Both the position numbers and the translations under genes were made by a program. This document shows, in pieces, positions 32,570-41,119 of a stretch of 64,000 bases of DNA; position 1 is the stretch's first letter; the number at the start of each line of letters is the position of its first letter. A model generated the notes under the pieces. It was not told the DNA's origin. It saw only the letters and a list, made by a program, of their open reading frames with translations, and did not search any database. The DNA is from Massilia agrisoli. GTDB taxonomy: Bacteria > Pseudomonadota > Gammaproteobacteria > Burkholderiales > Burkholderiaceae_D. Location: assembly GCF_020831365.1 (NCBI RefSeq), contig NZ_JAJHPV010000013.1, forward strand, positions 620,001-684,000. The letters run 5' to 3'.

Positions 32570-33166
32570 ATGACCCAAAGCTTTTTCCAAACTTTCATTC
32601 TGCTCATCCTCGTCACCGACCCCTTCGGCAACGTTCCTTTATTCGCTAGTGCACTGGCTCCGGTCGAGAAAGCGAGAAGGGCGCGTATTGTGGTGCGGGA
32701 GTGCGCCATTGCCTTCGCTGTCCTGCTAGTCTTCATGTTCTTCGGCCGGCACTTCCTGAACGCGCTGCACTTGTCCGAAGTGGCATTGCGCATCGGGGGC
32801 GCCGTCATCCTGCTCTTGATCGCGATCCGCATGATCTTTCCGCATCCGGACGGTGTTCTCGGCAAAACCGATGGCGGCGAACCGTTCATCGTGCCCTTGG
32901 CGATCCCTGCGCTGGCCGGCCCGTCGGCGCTTGCAACCGTGCTGCTGTTTTCGGCAAACACCATGACTGAGATCGCAGTCAACGTCGCGGCACTCGCTTC
33001 GGTGGGTGTCGTATGGCTTGCTGTTTTCCTCAGCGCCGAAAAGCTGCAGGAGGCGCTTGGCCCGCAGGTAATGACGGCCTTCGAACGCCTGATGGGGTTG
33101 ATCCTGACGGCAATGTCGGTCGAGATGCTGTTGGGCGGCATCCGCGAATTCGTGAAAACACTATAA
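32570..33166 (+). CDS. MarC family integral membrane protein
   Basis: About 198 residues, six hydrophobic helices, with the family N-terminus FFQTFILLILVTDPFGNVPL and a second half-repeat motif VPLAIPALAGPSALATVLLF. MarC proteins were named after the multiple-antibiotic-resistance locus but their function is unsettled. The ATG at 32570 fits the conserved N-terminus; the longer frame from 32429 has no membrane-like sequence. It follows the T6SS island divergently. Confidence 0.88.
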   Translation: MTQSFFQTFILLILVTDPFGNVPLFASALAPVEKARRARIVVRECAIAFAVLLVFMFFGRHFLNALHLSEVALRIGGAVILLLIAIRMIFPHPDGVLGKTDGGEPFIVPLAIPALAGPSALATVLLFSANTMTEIAVNVAALASVGVVWLAVFLSAEKLQEALGPQVMTAFERLMGLILTAMSVEMLLGGIREFVKTL

Positions 33167-33183
33167 GCACCTGACACGCCAAG

Positions 33184-33867
33184 ATGAATACGCTTAACCT
33201 GTTACTGCACACAAAACGCCATCCGTCGGCTGTGTTGCTGCTCGTCCAACTCTGCGGCATGCTGCTGTACCCGGTAATCGAAGATACCCGCGGTGGCCAG
33301 GTCGTGTTCAATGCGTTCGGCGTTCTCGTCCTGTCAATGACTGTCCTGATGGTGCGCCGCACGCCGGGCCATGCGTGGATCAGCGGTTCCATCGCAGTAC
33401 CGATCATCATCCTGCTGGCGCTTCAAACGCTCTTCGGGATGGAACACCTGCTGCCGTGGTCGTCCGCGCTCGAAGCGCTGTTCTACTTTTACGCGGCCCT
33501 CAGCCTGGTCGGCTACATGATGGAAGACCGGCGCACCACGCCCGACGAGCTGTTTGCCGCAGCCGCCACCTTCACCCTGCTGGCCTGGGCCTTCACGCAC
33601 CTGTTCGTGCTGCTGCAAGCGATGCACCCTGGGACGTTCGCCGCGGCGGTCAACGCCTCCGATGCGCGCACCTGGACTGAGCTGAACTACCTCAGCTTCG
33701 CGCTGTTATCGAGCACCGGCATCGGCGATGTGATTCCACTGACATCGCAGGCCCGCGCACTGGCCAGCGTCGAGATGCTCGTCGGCCTGATGTACCTTGC
33801 CGCGGTGGTCGCGCGCCTGATCGGCTTTACCGTCTCCTCGCACAGCAAAGCCGAGGGCGATGGCTAA
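33184..33867 (+). CDS. Putative potassium-channel-like (Ion_trans_2) membrane protein
   Basis: A 227-residue protein with four to five predicted transmembrane helices (AVLLLVQLCGMLLYPVI, VVFNAFGVLVLSMTVLMV, SIAVPIIILLALQTLF, AAATFTLLAWAFTHLFVL, and a last one at MLVGLMYLAAVVARLIGF). Between the last two lies SSTGIGDVIPLT, resembling the TVGYGD selectivity filter of two-TM K+ channels (GIGD instead of GYGD). It starts 17 bases after marC and may be in the same transcript. The ion selectivity is not established. Confidence 0.72.
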   Translation: MNTLNLLLHTKRHPSAVLLLVQLCGMLLYPVIEDTRGGQVVFNAFGVLVLSMTVLMVRRTPGHAWISGSIAVPIIILLALQTLFGMEHLLPWSSALEALFYFYAALSLVGYMMEDRRTTPDELFAAAATFTLLAWAFTHLFVLLQAMHPGTFAAAVNASDARTWTELNYLSFALLSSTGIGDVIPLTSQARALASVEMLVGLMYLAAVVARLIGFTVSSHSKAEGDG

Positions 33868-33870
33868 TGG

Positions 33871-34029
33871 ATGGCTGCAGCAGTCAGTGGCGACCGAGGT
33901 GCACCTCACGACCATGACCGCCAGCGACCGCAGTGGCAGATGCCCCTGGCCGCAGTGCTGGCCTCGGGCCTGCCGCTCTTGATCGGCGCATACTTCGAAC
34001 GCCCCGCATATGGCAGCTTCAACGCTTAG
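33871..34029 (+). pseudogene. Truncated FUSC/YccS-type exporter N-terminus
   Basis: A 52-codon frame begins 3 bases after the preceding stop. Its last 35 residues (QMPLAAVLASGLPLLIGA, then YFERPAYGSF) closely resemble the first membrane helix of FUSC-family aromatic-acid exporters, which normally run to 350-700 residues. The frame stops at once and no continuation is visible in any frame, so this looks like a decayed leftover. A real short protein is possible but less likely. Confidence 0.45.
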
Positions 34030-34095
34030 CAGCCATCCCCGCATCAACTAGCGACGTGCGTTTTTTTTCGCCGCGCGCCAGCACCGTTCTCAATT

Positions 34096-34116
34096 ATGTA
34101 CTATCATTAGTTACAT
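34096..34116 (+). promoter_or_regulatory. Imperfect dyad over the rrf2 promoter and start codon
   Basis: ATGTACTA...TAGTTACAT is an imperfect palindrome that covers a -10-like TACTAT (34099-34104) and runs into the ATG at 34115. It is a natural site for autorepression by the Rrf2 protein. No Shine-Dalgarno sequence is seen, so the message may be nearly leaderless. Confidence 0.4.
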
Positions 34117-34579
34117 GAGACGAGACAGCAAACTTTCATCCATCCTGCACGTGCTGCTGCACATGGCGCACAGCGAGGCGCCCCTGACATCCGAACAACT
34201 GTCGGGTTACCTGCGCACCAATCCCGTACTGGTGCGGCGCGTGCTGGCCGGCCTGCGCGAACGCGGCTACGTCAGCTCAGGCAAGGGGCATGGCGGCGGC
34301 TGGTCCATCACCTGCGACCTGAGCAAGGTCACGCTGCGCGATATCTACGAGGCTGTCGGCTCGCCGACGGTGTTCGCGATGGGGAACCGGGTCGATCACC
34401 CCAGCTGCCTGGTCGAGAAGGTCGTCAACCAGTCGCTCGCCAGCACTTTTGAAGAAGCCGAGGCCTTGCTGATCGAGCGCTTCAAGGATGTGACGCTCGC
34501 CGACCTGTCCAGCCAGTTCAACCATCTGTATGCAAAACACAAAGGAGAAATCCATGGACACGAGTCACACAAGCAGTGA
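34115..34579 (+). CDS. Rrf2 family transcriptional regulator
   Basis: A 154-residue winged-helix regulator. The DNA-binding domain is clear: DSKLSSILHVLLHMAHSEAP, LTSEQLSGYLRTNPVLVRRV, GLRERGYVSSGKGHGGGW. Only two cysteines are present (ITCDLS, PSCLVEK), without the three-Cys cluster of iron-sulfur members such as IscR or NsrR, so thiol-based redox sensing is more likely. Its stop overlaps the start of the flavoprotein gene by 26 bases; Rrf2/flavoprotein pairs usually mean the regulator controls the oxidoreductase. Confidence 0.9.
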   Translation: MRRDSKLSSILHVLLHMAHSEAPLTSEQLSGYLRTNPVLVRRVLAGLRERGYVSSGKGHGGGWSITCDLSKVTLRDIYEAVGSPTVFAMGNRVDHPSCLVEKVVNQSLASTFEEAEALLIERFKDVTLADLSSQFNHLYAKHKGEIHGHESHKQ

Positions 34580-35471
34580 GTTCGACGCGATTGTCGTCGG
34601 CGGCAGCTACGCCGGCTTGTCGGCGGCGATGCAGCTGGCGCGTGCGCGCCGCCGCGTGCTGGTCATCGACGCCGGCCAGCGCCGCAACCGCTACGCCAGC
34701 CACTCGCACGGCTTCCTGACGCAGGACGGCCGCGAGGCCTCCGCCATCGCAGCCGAAGGCAGGTCGCAGCTAATGGCTTATCCAAACGTCACCTGGCAGG
34801 AAGGGACTGCCGCCAGTGCCGTGGCAAACGGCGACGGCTTCGATGTGGCGCTGCAGGATGGCCACGCATTCCAGGCGCGCCGCCTGGTGCTGGCCACGGG
34901 CGTCGTCGATGTCCTGCCACCTGTTGAAGGCCTGGCCGACCGGTGGGGCAGCAGCGTGTTCCACTGCCCGTACTGCCACGGTTATGAACTGGAGCAGGGC
35001 GACATCGGCGTACTGGCGACAGGGCCGATGTCGCTGCACCACGCGATGATGCTGCCGGACTGGGGCAAGGTGACGCTCTTCCTCAACGAGATGCTGGAGC
35101 CGGACGAGGGGCAACTGGCGGCGCTGGCCGAACGCGGTGTGGCAGTCGAGCGCACGCCGGTCGCGCGCATCGCGGGCAAGGCCGACGTGGTGCTGCGCGA
35201 CGGCCGCAGCTTCCCGATGGCCGGCCTGTTCGTCATGAGCCGCACTCACAATAGCCCGCTGGCCGAAGCGTTGGGCTGCGCCCTGGAGGAGGGACCGCTG
35301 GGCATGTACGTGCGCACCGACGCGCGCCAGGCCAGCACCGTGGCGGGCGTGTTTTGCTGCGGTGACGCCGCCCGTATCGCCGGCAGCGTGGCGCTGGCCG
35401 TGGCCGATGGCGCCATGGCCGGGGTGGCGGCGCACCAGTCGCTGATCTTCGGTGCGCTGCCTGCAGCCTAA
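34554..35471 (+). CDS. Thioredoxin-reductase-like NAD(P)/FAD oxidoreductase
   Basis: Flavoprotein of 305 residues. The FAD motif DAIVVGGSYAGLSAAMQLAR, second-site ATGVVDVLPPVEGLADRWG, redox-active dithiol VFHCPYCHGYEL and C-terminal GVFCCGDAARIAGSVALAVA are present. The dithiol is CPYCHG rather than the CATCDG of true thioredoxin reductase, typical of uncharacterised relatives lacking a thioredoxin partner. A GGAGA site sits just before the ATG at 34554. It is translationally coupled to the Rrf2 gene. Confidence 0.9.
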   Translation: MDTSHTSSEFDAIVVGGSYAGLSAAMQLARARRRVLVIDAGQRRNRYASHSHGFLTQDGREASAIAAEGRSQLMAYPNVTWQEGTAASAVANGDGFDVALQDGHAFQARRLVLATGVVDVLPPVEGLADRWGSSVFHCPYCHGYELEQGDIGVLATGPMSLHHAMMLPDWGKVTLFLNEMLEPDEGQLAALAERGVAVERTPVARIAGKADVVLRDGRSFPMAGLFVMSRTHNSPLAEALGCALEEGPLGMYVRTDARQASTVAGVFCCGDAARIAGSVALAVADGAMAGVAAHQSLIFGALPAA

Positions 35472-35477
35472 AATAAT

Positions 35478-35508
35478 TTGTGCGCCGCACAAAAAGATGT
35501 GCTACACT
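35478..35508 (+). promoter_or_regulatory. Promoter with a perfect inverted repeat, upstream of the structured RNA
   Basis: TTGTGC-GCC-GCACAA (35478-35492) is a perfect 6-bp inverted repeat that overlaps a -35-like TTGTGC. TGCTACACT at 35501-35509 is a good extended -10. Spacing from TTGTGC to TACACT is 19 bases, long but tolerable. The dyad could be an operator. A closely similar TTGTGC/TACACT pair occurs 300 bases downstream. Confidence 0.55.
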
Positions 35509-35650
35509 GCGTTCAGCGGTTGAGTTTGTTCACAAGTTCAAGCGCGTTCCAGGTTTGCTGCTGGCTCTGACAGGTGTAATGTCCTTGAGCCGTGGCTTGA
35601 AGAACCGGGGACTTGTAATTCCGGATACGCTAGTCGATTTACACATTGGA

Positions 35651-35709
35651 GGCACCATGCAGATAGCATGGGCGTCCAAACTTCCGGGCACCACGCAGAT
35701 AGCATGGGC
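35651..35709 (+). repeat. Tandem 36-bp repeat forming AGATA-loop hairpins
   Basis: GGCACCATGCAGATAGCATG at 35651 recurs as GGCACCACGCAGATAGCATG at 35687, with one change in 23 aligned bases. Copy one folds into a perfect CCATGC-AGATA-GCATGG stem-loop that extends outward through GGA/TCC. Copy two has the same AGATA loop but a weakened stem. The period equals 12 codons. Confidence 0.85.
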
Positions 35710-35725
35710 TCTGGTTCGCGATTAA
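35657..35725 (+). CDS. Possible 22-residue peptide with an internal repeat
   Basis: An ATG at 35657 follows GGAGG with a 4-base gap and opens a 22-codon frame, reading MQIAWASKLPGT then TQIAWALVRD. The repeat unit [MT]QIAWA comes from the 36-bp DNA repeat. The frame is open further upstream, and an ATG at 35579 would give a 48-residue version. Against coding: rare ATA, GGA, TTA and CTA codons in a GC-rich genome, and both the ribosome site and start are folded into the first hairpin. No transporter, peptidase or immunity gene is adjacent. Confidence 0.3.
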   Translation: MQIAWASKLPGTTQIAWALVRD

Positions 35726-35750
35726 ATTATTGGTAATACATTGGAACGAA

Positions 35751-35774
35751 GCCCGCACCAGCGGGCTTTTTTTT
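35751..35774 (+). terminator. Rho-independent terminator of the structured transcript
   Basis: GCCCGC-ACCA-GCGGGC is followed by eight T residues, a textbook intrinsic terminator. Confidence 0.93.
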
Positions 35775-35784
35775 CGTCTTGTTT

Positions 35785-35812
35785 TTGTGCGCGCCGCTGT
35801 TCTTGTTACACT
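35785..35812 (+). promoter_or_regulatory. Promoter for the CHASE hybrid kinase
   Basis: TTGTGC at 35785-35790 and TACACT at 35807-35812 with a 16-base spacer. Both hexamers repeat those of the promoter 300 bases upstream. Confidence 0.5.
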
Positions 35813-35869
35813 GCAATGTTAAACGGTCCATAAACTTAATTGACCGGCATCATTCCAGGATCTTCCTTC

Positions 35870-38800
35870 ATGTCACTTTCCGCCAGCCGCCGCACTGACG
35901 AGACTCCTTCGCTCCGATTCCTGCGCAAGCACGTTCCCCTGATGCTGGGGCTCGCGGTGTTCGCGCTGTCGCTCGCGGCGACGTACAGCGCGTGGGACAT
36001 TGCAATCCATCAGCTGCAGCGCGCCCGGCAAAGCGAGTTCGATTTCCAGGTGCGCCAGGCGGCCAGGCGCATCGAAGTGCGGATGGAGACGTACGCGCAG
36101 GTACAGCGCGGCGTGGTGGCTTTCCTGCTGGGCTCGATGGATGTCGACCGTGACGACTTCCGCTTGTTCGTCCGCTCGCTGAGGCTGGATGAAAAGTATC
36201 CCGGCATCCAGGGCCTGGCAGTGGTGCGGCTGGTCGCCCCCGGCCAGCTCGAGCAGCATGTCGCCAGCATCCGCACCGAGGGCCTGTCCTACGGTGTCCA
36301 TCCGGCCGGCCCGCGCGAAGTCTACTCGCTGATTTCACATATCGAGCCGTTCAGCGGACTGAACCTGCGCGCGCTCGGCTTCGACATGTTGACCGAGCCG
36401 AACCGCAGAAAGGCGATGGAGCGTGCGCGCGACACCGGCCAGCAGTCGGCATCGGCCAAGGTGCGGCTGATCCAGGAGAACGGCCAGGATGTGCAGGCCG
36501 GCACCGTCATGTACCTCCCGGTCTACCGCCGCGGCGCCAGCACCGCCAGCGTCGACGAGCGCCGCCGCAACCTGATCGGCTGGGTCGGCGCGCCATTCCG
36601 CATCAACGACCTGATGGCGGGAATCGGCGGCGAGCGCTCGAAGGACCTGATCATGTCGATCTACGACGGCACCGAGGTGGACCAGGGCGCGCTGCTGTTC
36701 CAGTCGCACCCGCTGGCGTCCCAGTCGCAGCCGTCGCAGTTTCGTGCAACCAAAAGCATGATGATCGGCGGCAGGCCGTGGACCATGGACCTGCGTTCAG
36801 CCCCTGCCTTCGAGACGCGCCTCGAATCGGACGAGCCACGCGTGATCGCCGTGGTCGGCACCGCCCTGAGCGCGCTGCTCGGCCTGCTCGTATGGGCGCT
36901 GGCGTCCGGCCAGCGGCGCGCGGCGCGGCTGGCCAATGAAATGACGGGCCAGCTGCGTGACAGCGAGTTTCGCTGGAAATATGCGCTGGAAGGGGCCGGC
37001 GACGGCGTCTGGGACTGGAACTGCAAGACCAACGCCGTGGTCTATTCCAAGCGCTGGAAGGAAATGCTGGGCTACGCGGAAAGTGAGCTGGCCGATAACC
37101 TCGATGAATGGGCGCGCTTGCTGCATCCGGACGACAAGGCAACGGCGATGGCCGAACTCGACCGCTATCTCGGCAGCACGGATTCCCTCTATTCCGTCGA
37201 GTTCCGGATGCGCTGCAAGGACGGCAGCTGGCGCTGGATGCTGGCGCGCGCCATGGCCGTCACGCGCGACGAGCAGCTGCGCCCTTTGCGCACCATCGGC
37301 ACGCATACCGATATCACGCGCGCCAAGATGGATGAGAGCACGCTGCGCGACGCCAACGGGCAACTTGCCGCCGAGCAGCAACGCATCAGGGTCATCCTCG
37401 ACCATTCGCACGACGCGTTTGTCGCGGTCGATTCCACCGGCCATGTCACCGACTGGAATGCAAAAGCCGAAAGCATGTTCGGGTGGAGCGCGGCTGAAGC
37501 GGTCGGGCGTCAGTTGACCGAGCTGATTATTCCCGTCGCCGAGCGCGACGCCCACGAGCGCGGGTTCCGGCGCTTTACCGAGTCCGGCGGCGCCACCCTG
37601 ATCCGCAACGTAATGGAAGTGACTGCCATGCACAGGAGCGGCCTTGGTATTCCCGTTGAGCTGGCGATCGCCGGGCTGCCGACGGCGAATGGGCATGCCG
37701 CCAGTGCGTTCATCCGCGACATTTCCCTGCGCAAGGCGGCCGAGCGGCTGGAAGTCGAGCGCGGCAAGGCGCTGGACGAGGCCCGCGCGGCCCTCCAGCA
37801 TGCCCAGAAGCTGGAAGCCGTGGGAAAACTGACGGGCGGTATCGCGCACGACTTCAACAACGTGCTGCATGTAATCGGCGGTAATGTTCAACTGTTGCAA
37901 CTACTCTGTAAAGGCGACGAGCGCCTGCAGAAACGCCTCGCCAGCATGCAATCGGCGGTGGACCGCGGCGCCAAGCTTTCTTCGCAACTGCTGGCGTTTG
38001 CGCGGCGCCAGCCTTTGCAGCCGCTGGTGCTCGACCTGACCCGGGTGATGGTCAATATGGATGACCTGTTGCGCCGCGCGCTGGGCGAGTCGGTCCAGCT
38101 TGCGATCCGCGCGGACGACGGGCTGTGGAACACCCTGGTCGATCCGGGACAGCTGGAAAACGTGATCCTCAACCTGGTCATCAACGCGCGCGATGCGATG
38201 CCTGAAGGCGGCACTGTCACCATCGCGCTCGACAACAGCACGATCAGCGGCGACGGGCCTGACGCGGCGCCCGACCTCGCAGCCGGCCAGTACGTCAGGC
38301 TGACCGTGTCCGACACCGGTACGGGCATGAGTCCCGAAGTCCAGGCATTGGCGTTCGAGCCATTCTTCACGACCAAACCGGTCGGCAAGGGTACCGGGCT
38401 GGGGCTGAGCATGGCTTACGGCTTCGTGAAGCAAAGCGGCGGCCACATCCAGCTGCTCAGCATGCCCGGCAGCGGCACGTCGGTCGTGATCCATTTGCCG
38501 CGTTCCGAAAAGGCCGAGACCGAAGCGGAAATCGCGCCGGTCTGCGACCTGGTGGGCGGCGGCGAAACAATCCTGGTGGTGGAGGACGACGACGAGGTTC
38601 GCGAAACGGCGATCAGCCAGTTGCAGGAGCTTGGCTACACGGTGCTGCACGCCCATGACGGGCAAAGCGCCGTCACGATGCTCGAAGGCGGCGTGCAGGT
38701 GGACCTGGTGTTCACCGATGTGGTGATGCCGGGGCCGGTGTCGAGTACCGCGCTGGCGCAGAGGGCGAAGGAGCTGCTTCCTGGTGTGCGGGTGCTGTAC

Positions 38801-38935
38801 ACGTCGGGCTATACGCGCAATGCGCTGACCACCGGCGGACGCCTCGATGCCGGCGTCCAGCTGCTCAGCAAGCCGTACCGGCGCGAAGAACTGGCGCGCC
38901 GGATCGTGGAGATCTTCGCGCGCCAGCTGCCGTGA
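35870..38935 (+). CDS. CHASE-PAS hybrid sensor histidine kinase
   Basis: Membrane-bound hybrid kinase of 1021 residues. Two transmembrane helices (PLMLGLAVFALSLAATYSAW; VIAVVGTALSALLGLLVWAL) bracket a periplasmic CHASE sensor domain (LDEKYPGIQGLAVVRLVAPG, SHIEPFSGLNLRALGFDM). Two PAS domains follow (EGAGDGVWDWNCKTNAVVYS; LDHSHDAFVAVDSTGHVTDW). The kinase core has His660 in GGIAHDFNNVL, N box NLVINARDAM and G boxes (VSDTGTGMSP, GKGTGLGLSMAYGFVKQSGG). The C-terminal receiver has Asp950 in LVFTDVVMPG. The ATG at 35870 follows AGGA; an upstream TTG is unlikely. CHASE domains sense small diffusible ligands in relatives; the ligand here is unknown. Confidence 0.93.
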   Translation: MSLSASRRTDETPSLRFLRKHVPLMLGLAVFALSLAATYSAWDIAIHQLQRARQSEFDFQVRQAARRIEVRMETYAQVQRGVVAFLLGSMDVDRDDFRLFVRSLRLDEKYPGIQGLAVVRLVAPGQLEQHVASIRTEGLSYGVHPAGPREVYSLISHIEPFSGLNLRALGFDMLTEPNRRKAMERARDTGQQSASAKVRLIQENGQDVQAGTVMYLPVYRRGASTASVDERRRNLIGWVGAPFRINDLMAGIGGERSKDLIMSIYDGTEVDQGALLFQSHPLASQSQPSQFRATKSMMIGGRPWTMDLRSAPAFETRLESDEPRVIAVVGTALSALLGLLVWALASGQRRAARLANEMTGQLRDSEFRWKYALEGAGDGVWDWNCKTNAVVYSKRWKEMLGYAESELADNLDEWARLLHPDDKATAMAELDRYLGSTDSLYSVEFRMRCKDGSWRWMLARAMAVTRDEQLRPLRTIGTHTDITRAKMDESTLRDANGQLAAEQQRIRVILDHSHDAFVAVDSTGHVTDWNAKAESMFGWSAAEAVGRQLTELIIPVAERDAHERGFRRFTESGGATLIRNVMEVTAMHRSGLGIPVELAIAGLPTANGHAASAFIRDISLRKAAERLEVERGKALDEARAALQHAQKLEAVGKLTGGIAHDFNNVLHVIGGNVQLLQLLCKGDERLQKRLASMQSAVDRGAKLSSQLLAFARRQPLQPLVLDLTRVMVNMDDLLRRALGESVQLAIRADDGLWNTLVDPGQLENVILNLVINARDAMPEGGTVTIALDNSTISGDGPDAAPDLAAGQYVRLTVSDTGTGMSPEVQALAFEPFFTTKPVGKGTGLGLSMAYGFVKQSGGHIQLLSMPGSGTSVVIHLPRSEKAETEAEIAPVCDLVGGGETILVVEDDDEVRETAISQLQELGYTVLHAHDGQSAVTMLEGGVQVDLVFTDVVMPGPVSSTALAQRAKELLPGVRVLYTSGYTRNALTTGGRLDAGVQLLSKPYRREELARRIVEIFARQLP

Positions 38936-41023
38936 TTATTTGCCGAGTATCGACACGATGTTGTCGGTGCCCGGCGCACCAAAGGCCTGCTGCTTGAGCA
39001 CATGCAGCTGGTCGCGCACCTGGGCCGCCTTCTCGAATTCGAGGTTCTTCGCGTGGTCGACCATCAGCTTCTCCAGTCGCTTGATCTCCTTGCTGATCTG
39101 CTTCTCGCTCATCGACTCGATCTTCGCGGTTTCCTTTTCCGCGTCGAGCGTTTCGCGCGCCTGCTGCGGGCTGTAGACGCCGTCGATCAGCTCCTTGATC
39201 TGCTTCTTGATGCCGCGCGGCGTGATGCCGTTGGCCTCGTTGAACGCGATCTGCTTGGCGCGGCGGCGCTCGGTCTCGTCGATCGCCATCTTCATCGAAT
39301 CGGTGATCTTGTCGGCGTACAGGATCGCCACGCCGTTGAGGTTACGCGCCGCGCGACCAATGGTCTGGATCAGGCTTCGCTCGGAACGCAGGAAGCCTTC
39401 CTTGTCGGCGTCCAGCACCGCCACCAGCGACACCTCCGGCAGGTCGAGGCCCTCGCGCAGCAGGTTGATCCCGACCAGCACATCGAAGGTGCCAAGGCGC
39501 AGGTCGCGCAAGATCTCGACCCTTTCCACCGTCTCGATATCGCTGTGCAGGTAGCGCACCTTGATGCCGTGGTCGCCCAGGTACTCCGTCAACTGCTCGG
39601 CCATGCGCTTGGTCAGCGTCGTCACCAGCACGCGCTCGTCCTTGGCGATGCGGTCGTTAATCTCCGACATCAGGTCGTCGACCTGGGTGCGCGCGGGCTT
39701 GACGATCACCAGCGGGTCGACCAGGCCCGTTGGCCGGACCACCTGTTCCACCACGTTGTCGGCGTGCGTCTTTTCGTAGTCGGCCGGCGTCGCGGAGACG
39801 AAAATCGTCTGCCGCATCTTGCCCTCGAACTCTTCGAACTTGAGCGGACGGTTGTCCAGCGCCGACGGCAGGCGGAACCCGAAGTCCACCAGGTTGGTCT
39901 TGCGCGAACGGTCGCCGTTGTACATCGCGTTGAGCTGCCCGACCAGCACGTGCGACTCGTCGAGGAACATGATGGCGTCCTTCGGCAGGTAGTCGACCAG
40001 GGTAGGGGGCGGCTCGCCCGGCATCGCGCCCGACAGGTGGCGCGAGTAGTTCTCGATGCCCTTGGTGAAGCCGATTTCGGCCATCATCTCCAGGTCGAAG
40101 CGGGTGCGCTGTTCGAGCCGCTGTTCTTCAATCAGCTTGTTCTCGTTGCGGAAGAACTCAAGGCGGTCGCGCAGTTCGGCCTTGATGCTTTCCACGGCGC
40201 GCAGCACCGTCGAACGCGGCGTCACATAGTGCGAGCCCGGATAGACGGTAAAGCGCGGGATCTTCTGGCGCACGCGCCCGGTAAGCGGATCAAACAGCTG
40301 CAGCGATTCGATTTCGTCGTCGAACATCTCGACGCGGATCGCCAGCTCGGCGTGCTCCGCCGGGAAGATGTCGATGGTGTCGCCGCGCACGCGGAAGGTG
40401 CCGCGGCCGAAGTCCATTTCGTTGCGCGTGTACTGCATCTGGATCAGGCGCGCGATAACGTCGCGCTGCGCGACCTTGTCCTTGGCGCGCAAGGTCAGGA
40501 TCATCTGGTGGTACTCGTTCGGGTTGCCGATACCGTAAATGGCCGATACGGTCGCCACGATCACCACGTCGCGCCGCTCCATCAGCGACTTGGTGCACGA
40601 CAGGCGCATCTGCTCGATATGCTCGTTGATCGACGAGTCCTTTTCGATGAACAGGTCGCGCTGCGGCACGTAGGCTTCCGGCTGGTAGTAGTCGTAGTAG
40701 CTGACGAAGTATTCGACCGCATTCTGCGGGAAGAACTCGCGGAACTCCGAATACAGCTGCGCTGCCAGCGTCTTGTTCGGCGCAAAGACGATCGCCGGAC
40801 GGCCGGCGCGCGCGATGACGTTGGCCATCGTGTAGGTCTTGCCCGAGCCGGTCACGCCGAGCAGGGTCTGGAACGACAGGCCGTCGTTGATCCCTTCGAT
40901 CAGGCCCTCGATCGCGGTCGGCTGGTCGCCCGCCGGAGGGAAGGGCTGGTGCAGTTTGAAAGGGGAGTCGGGGAACGTGACGACGGTCGGTTCCGGGGTA
41001 GTTGCGACGGATAATTCTGCCAT
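38936..41023 (-). CDS. uvrB: Excinuclease ABC subunit B
   Basis: Damage-verification helicase of nucleotide excision repair. Walker A ([17 protein letters not shown]), the beta-hairpin region ([16 protein letters not shown]-like, seen as [19 protein letters not shown]), the DEAD-like box [12 protein letters not shown], helicase motif VI ([10 protein letters not shown]) and the C-terminal UVR domain ([20 protein letters not shown]) are complete in 695 residues. No CTGT-N8-ACAG LexA box is seen in the upstream gap, although uvrB is SOS-controlled in E. coli. Confidence 0.98.
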   Translation of the reverse strand: MAELSVATTPEPTVVTFPDSPFKLHQPFPPAGDQPTAIEGLIEGINDGLSFQTLLGVTGSGKTYTMANVIARAGRPAIVFAPNKTLAAQLYSEFREFFPQNAVEYFVSYYDYYQPEAYVPQRDLFIEKDSSINEHIEQMRLSCTKSLMERRDVVIVATVSAIYGIGNPNEYHQMILTLRAKDKVAQRDVIARLIQMQYTRNEMDFGRGTFRVRGDTIDIFPAEHAELAIRVEMFDDEIESLQLFDPLTGRVRQKIPRFTVYPGSHYVTPRSTVLRAVESIKAELRDRLEFFRNENKLIEEQRLEQRTRFDLEMMAEIGFTKGIENYSRHLSGAMPGEPPPTLVDYLPKDAIMFLDESHVLVGQLNAMYNGDRSRKTNLVDFGFRLPSALDNRPLKFEEFEGKMRQTIFVSATPADYEKTHADNVVEQVVRPTGLVDPLVIVKPARTQVDDLMSEINDRIAKDERVLVTTLTKRMAEQLTEYLGDHGIKVRYLHSDIETVERVEILRDLRLGTFDVLVGINLLREGLDLPEVSLVAVLDADKEGFLRSERSLIQTIGRAARNLNGVAILYADKITDSMKMAIDETERRRAKQIAFNEANGITPRGIKKQIKELIDGVYSPQQARETLDAEKETAKIESMSEKQISKEIKRLEKLMVDHAKNLEFEKAAQVRDQLHVLKQQAFGAPGTDNIVSILGK

Positions 41024-41119
41024 ACGATCAGACCTTTGTTAGAATGGGACTCCGCTCGCGACCCAATGAATATAAGGGCCGCTGTCTATACAACCCAGCC
41101 GACACTCAAGTTTATCACG

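Larger units (their letters stand above)
35512..35774 (+). ncRNA. Structured transcript of unknown family (about 260 nt)
   Basis: Bounded by a promoter and a Rho-independent terminator, in a gap with no confident gene. Pairings seen by eye: CGG(tt)GAGTTTG at 35517-35528 with CAAACTTCCG at 35677-35686, a long-range closing stem of 10 bp with a 2-base bulge; CCAG/CTGG hairpin at 35549-35564; GTGTAA/TTACAC long-range helix (35574-35579 with 35639-35644); CCGGGG/TTCCGG hairpin at 35605-35624; and CCATGC-AGATA-GCATGG at 35655-35671. It does not match 6S, SRP, RNase P, tmRNA or riboswitch cores that I know. It could be a trans-acting sRNA or a regulated leader for the small reading frame inside it. 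Codon use in that frame is unlike the genome, which favours an RNA role. Confidence 0.5.

Noticed and set aside
35512-35690. Structured transcript as 6S RNA
   Set aside because: A CCTTGAGCCG string resembles part of 6S, and the closing stem gives about the right size. The large central bubble was not evident and neither zapA nor ygfA is adjacent.
35651-35725. 36-bp repeats as a type III toxin-antitoxin (ToxI-like) array
   Set aside because: Repeat length fits, but only two copies are present and no ToxN-like gene follows; the next gene is a kinase after an independent promoter.
39002-41014. 670-residue open frame antisense to uvrB
   Set aside because: uvrB is complete on the other strand; the antisense product has no recognisable motif.
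41024-41119. LexA box upstream of uvrB
   Set aside because: I looked for CTGT-N8-ACAG and found only partial matches such as CTGTCTATACAACC.
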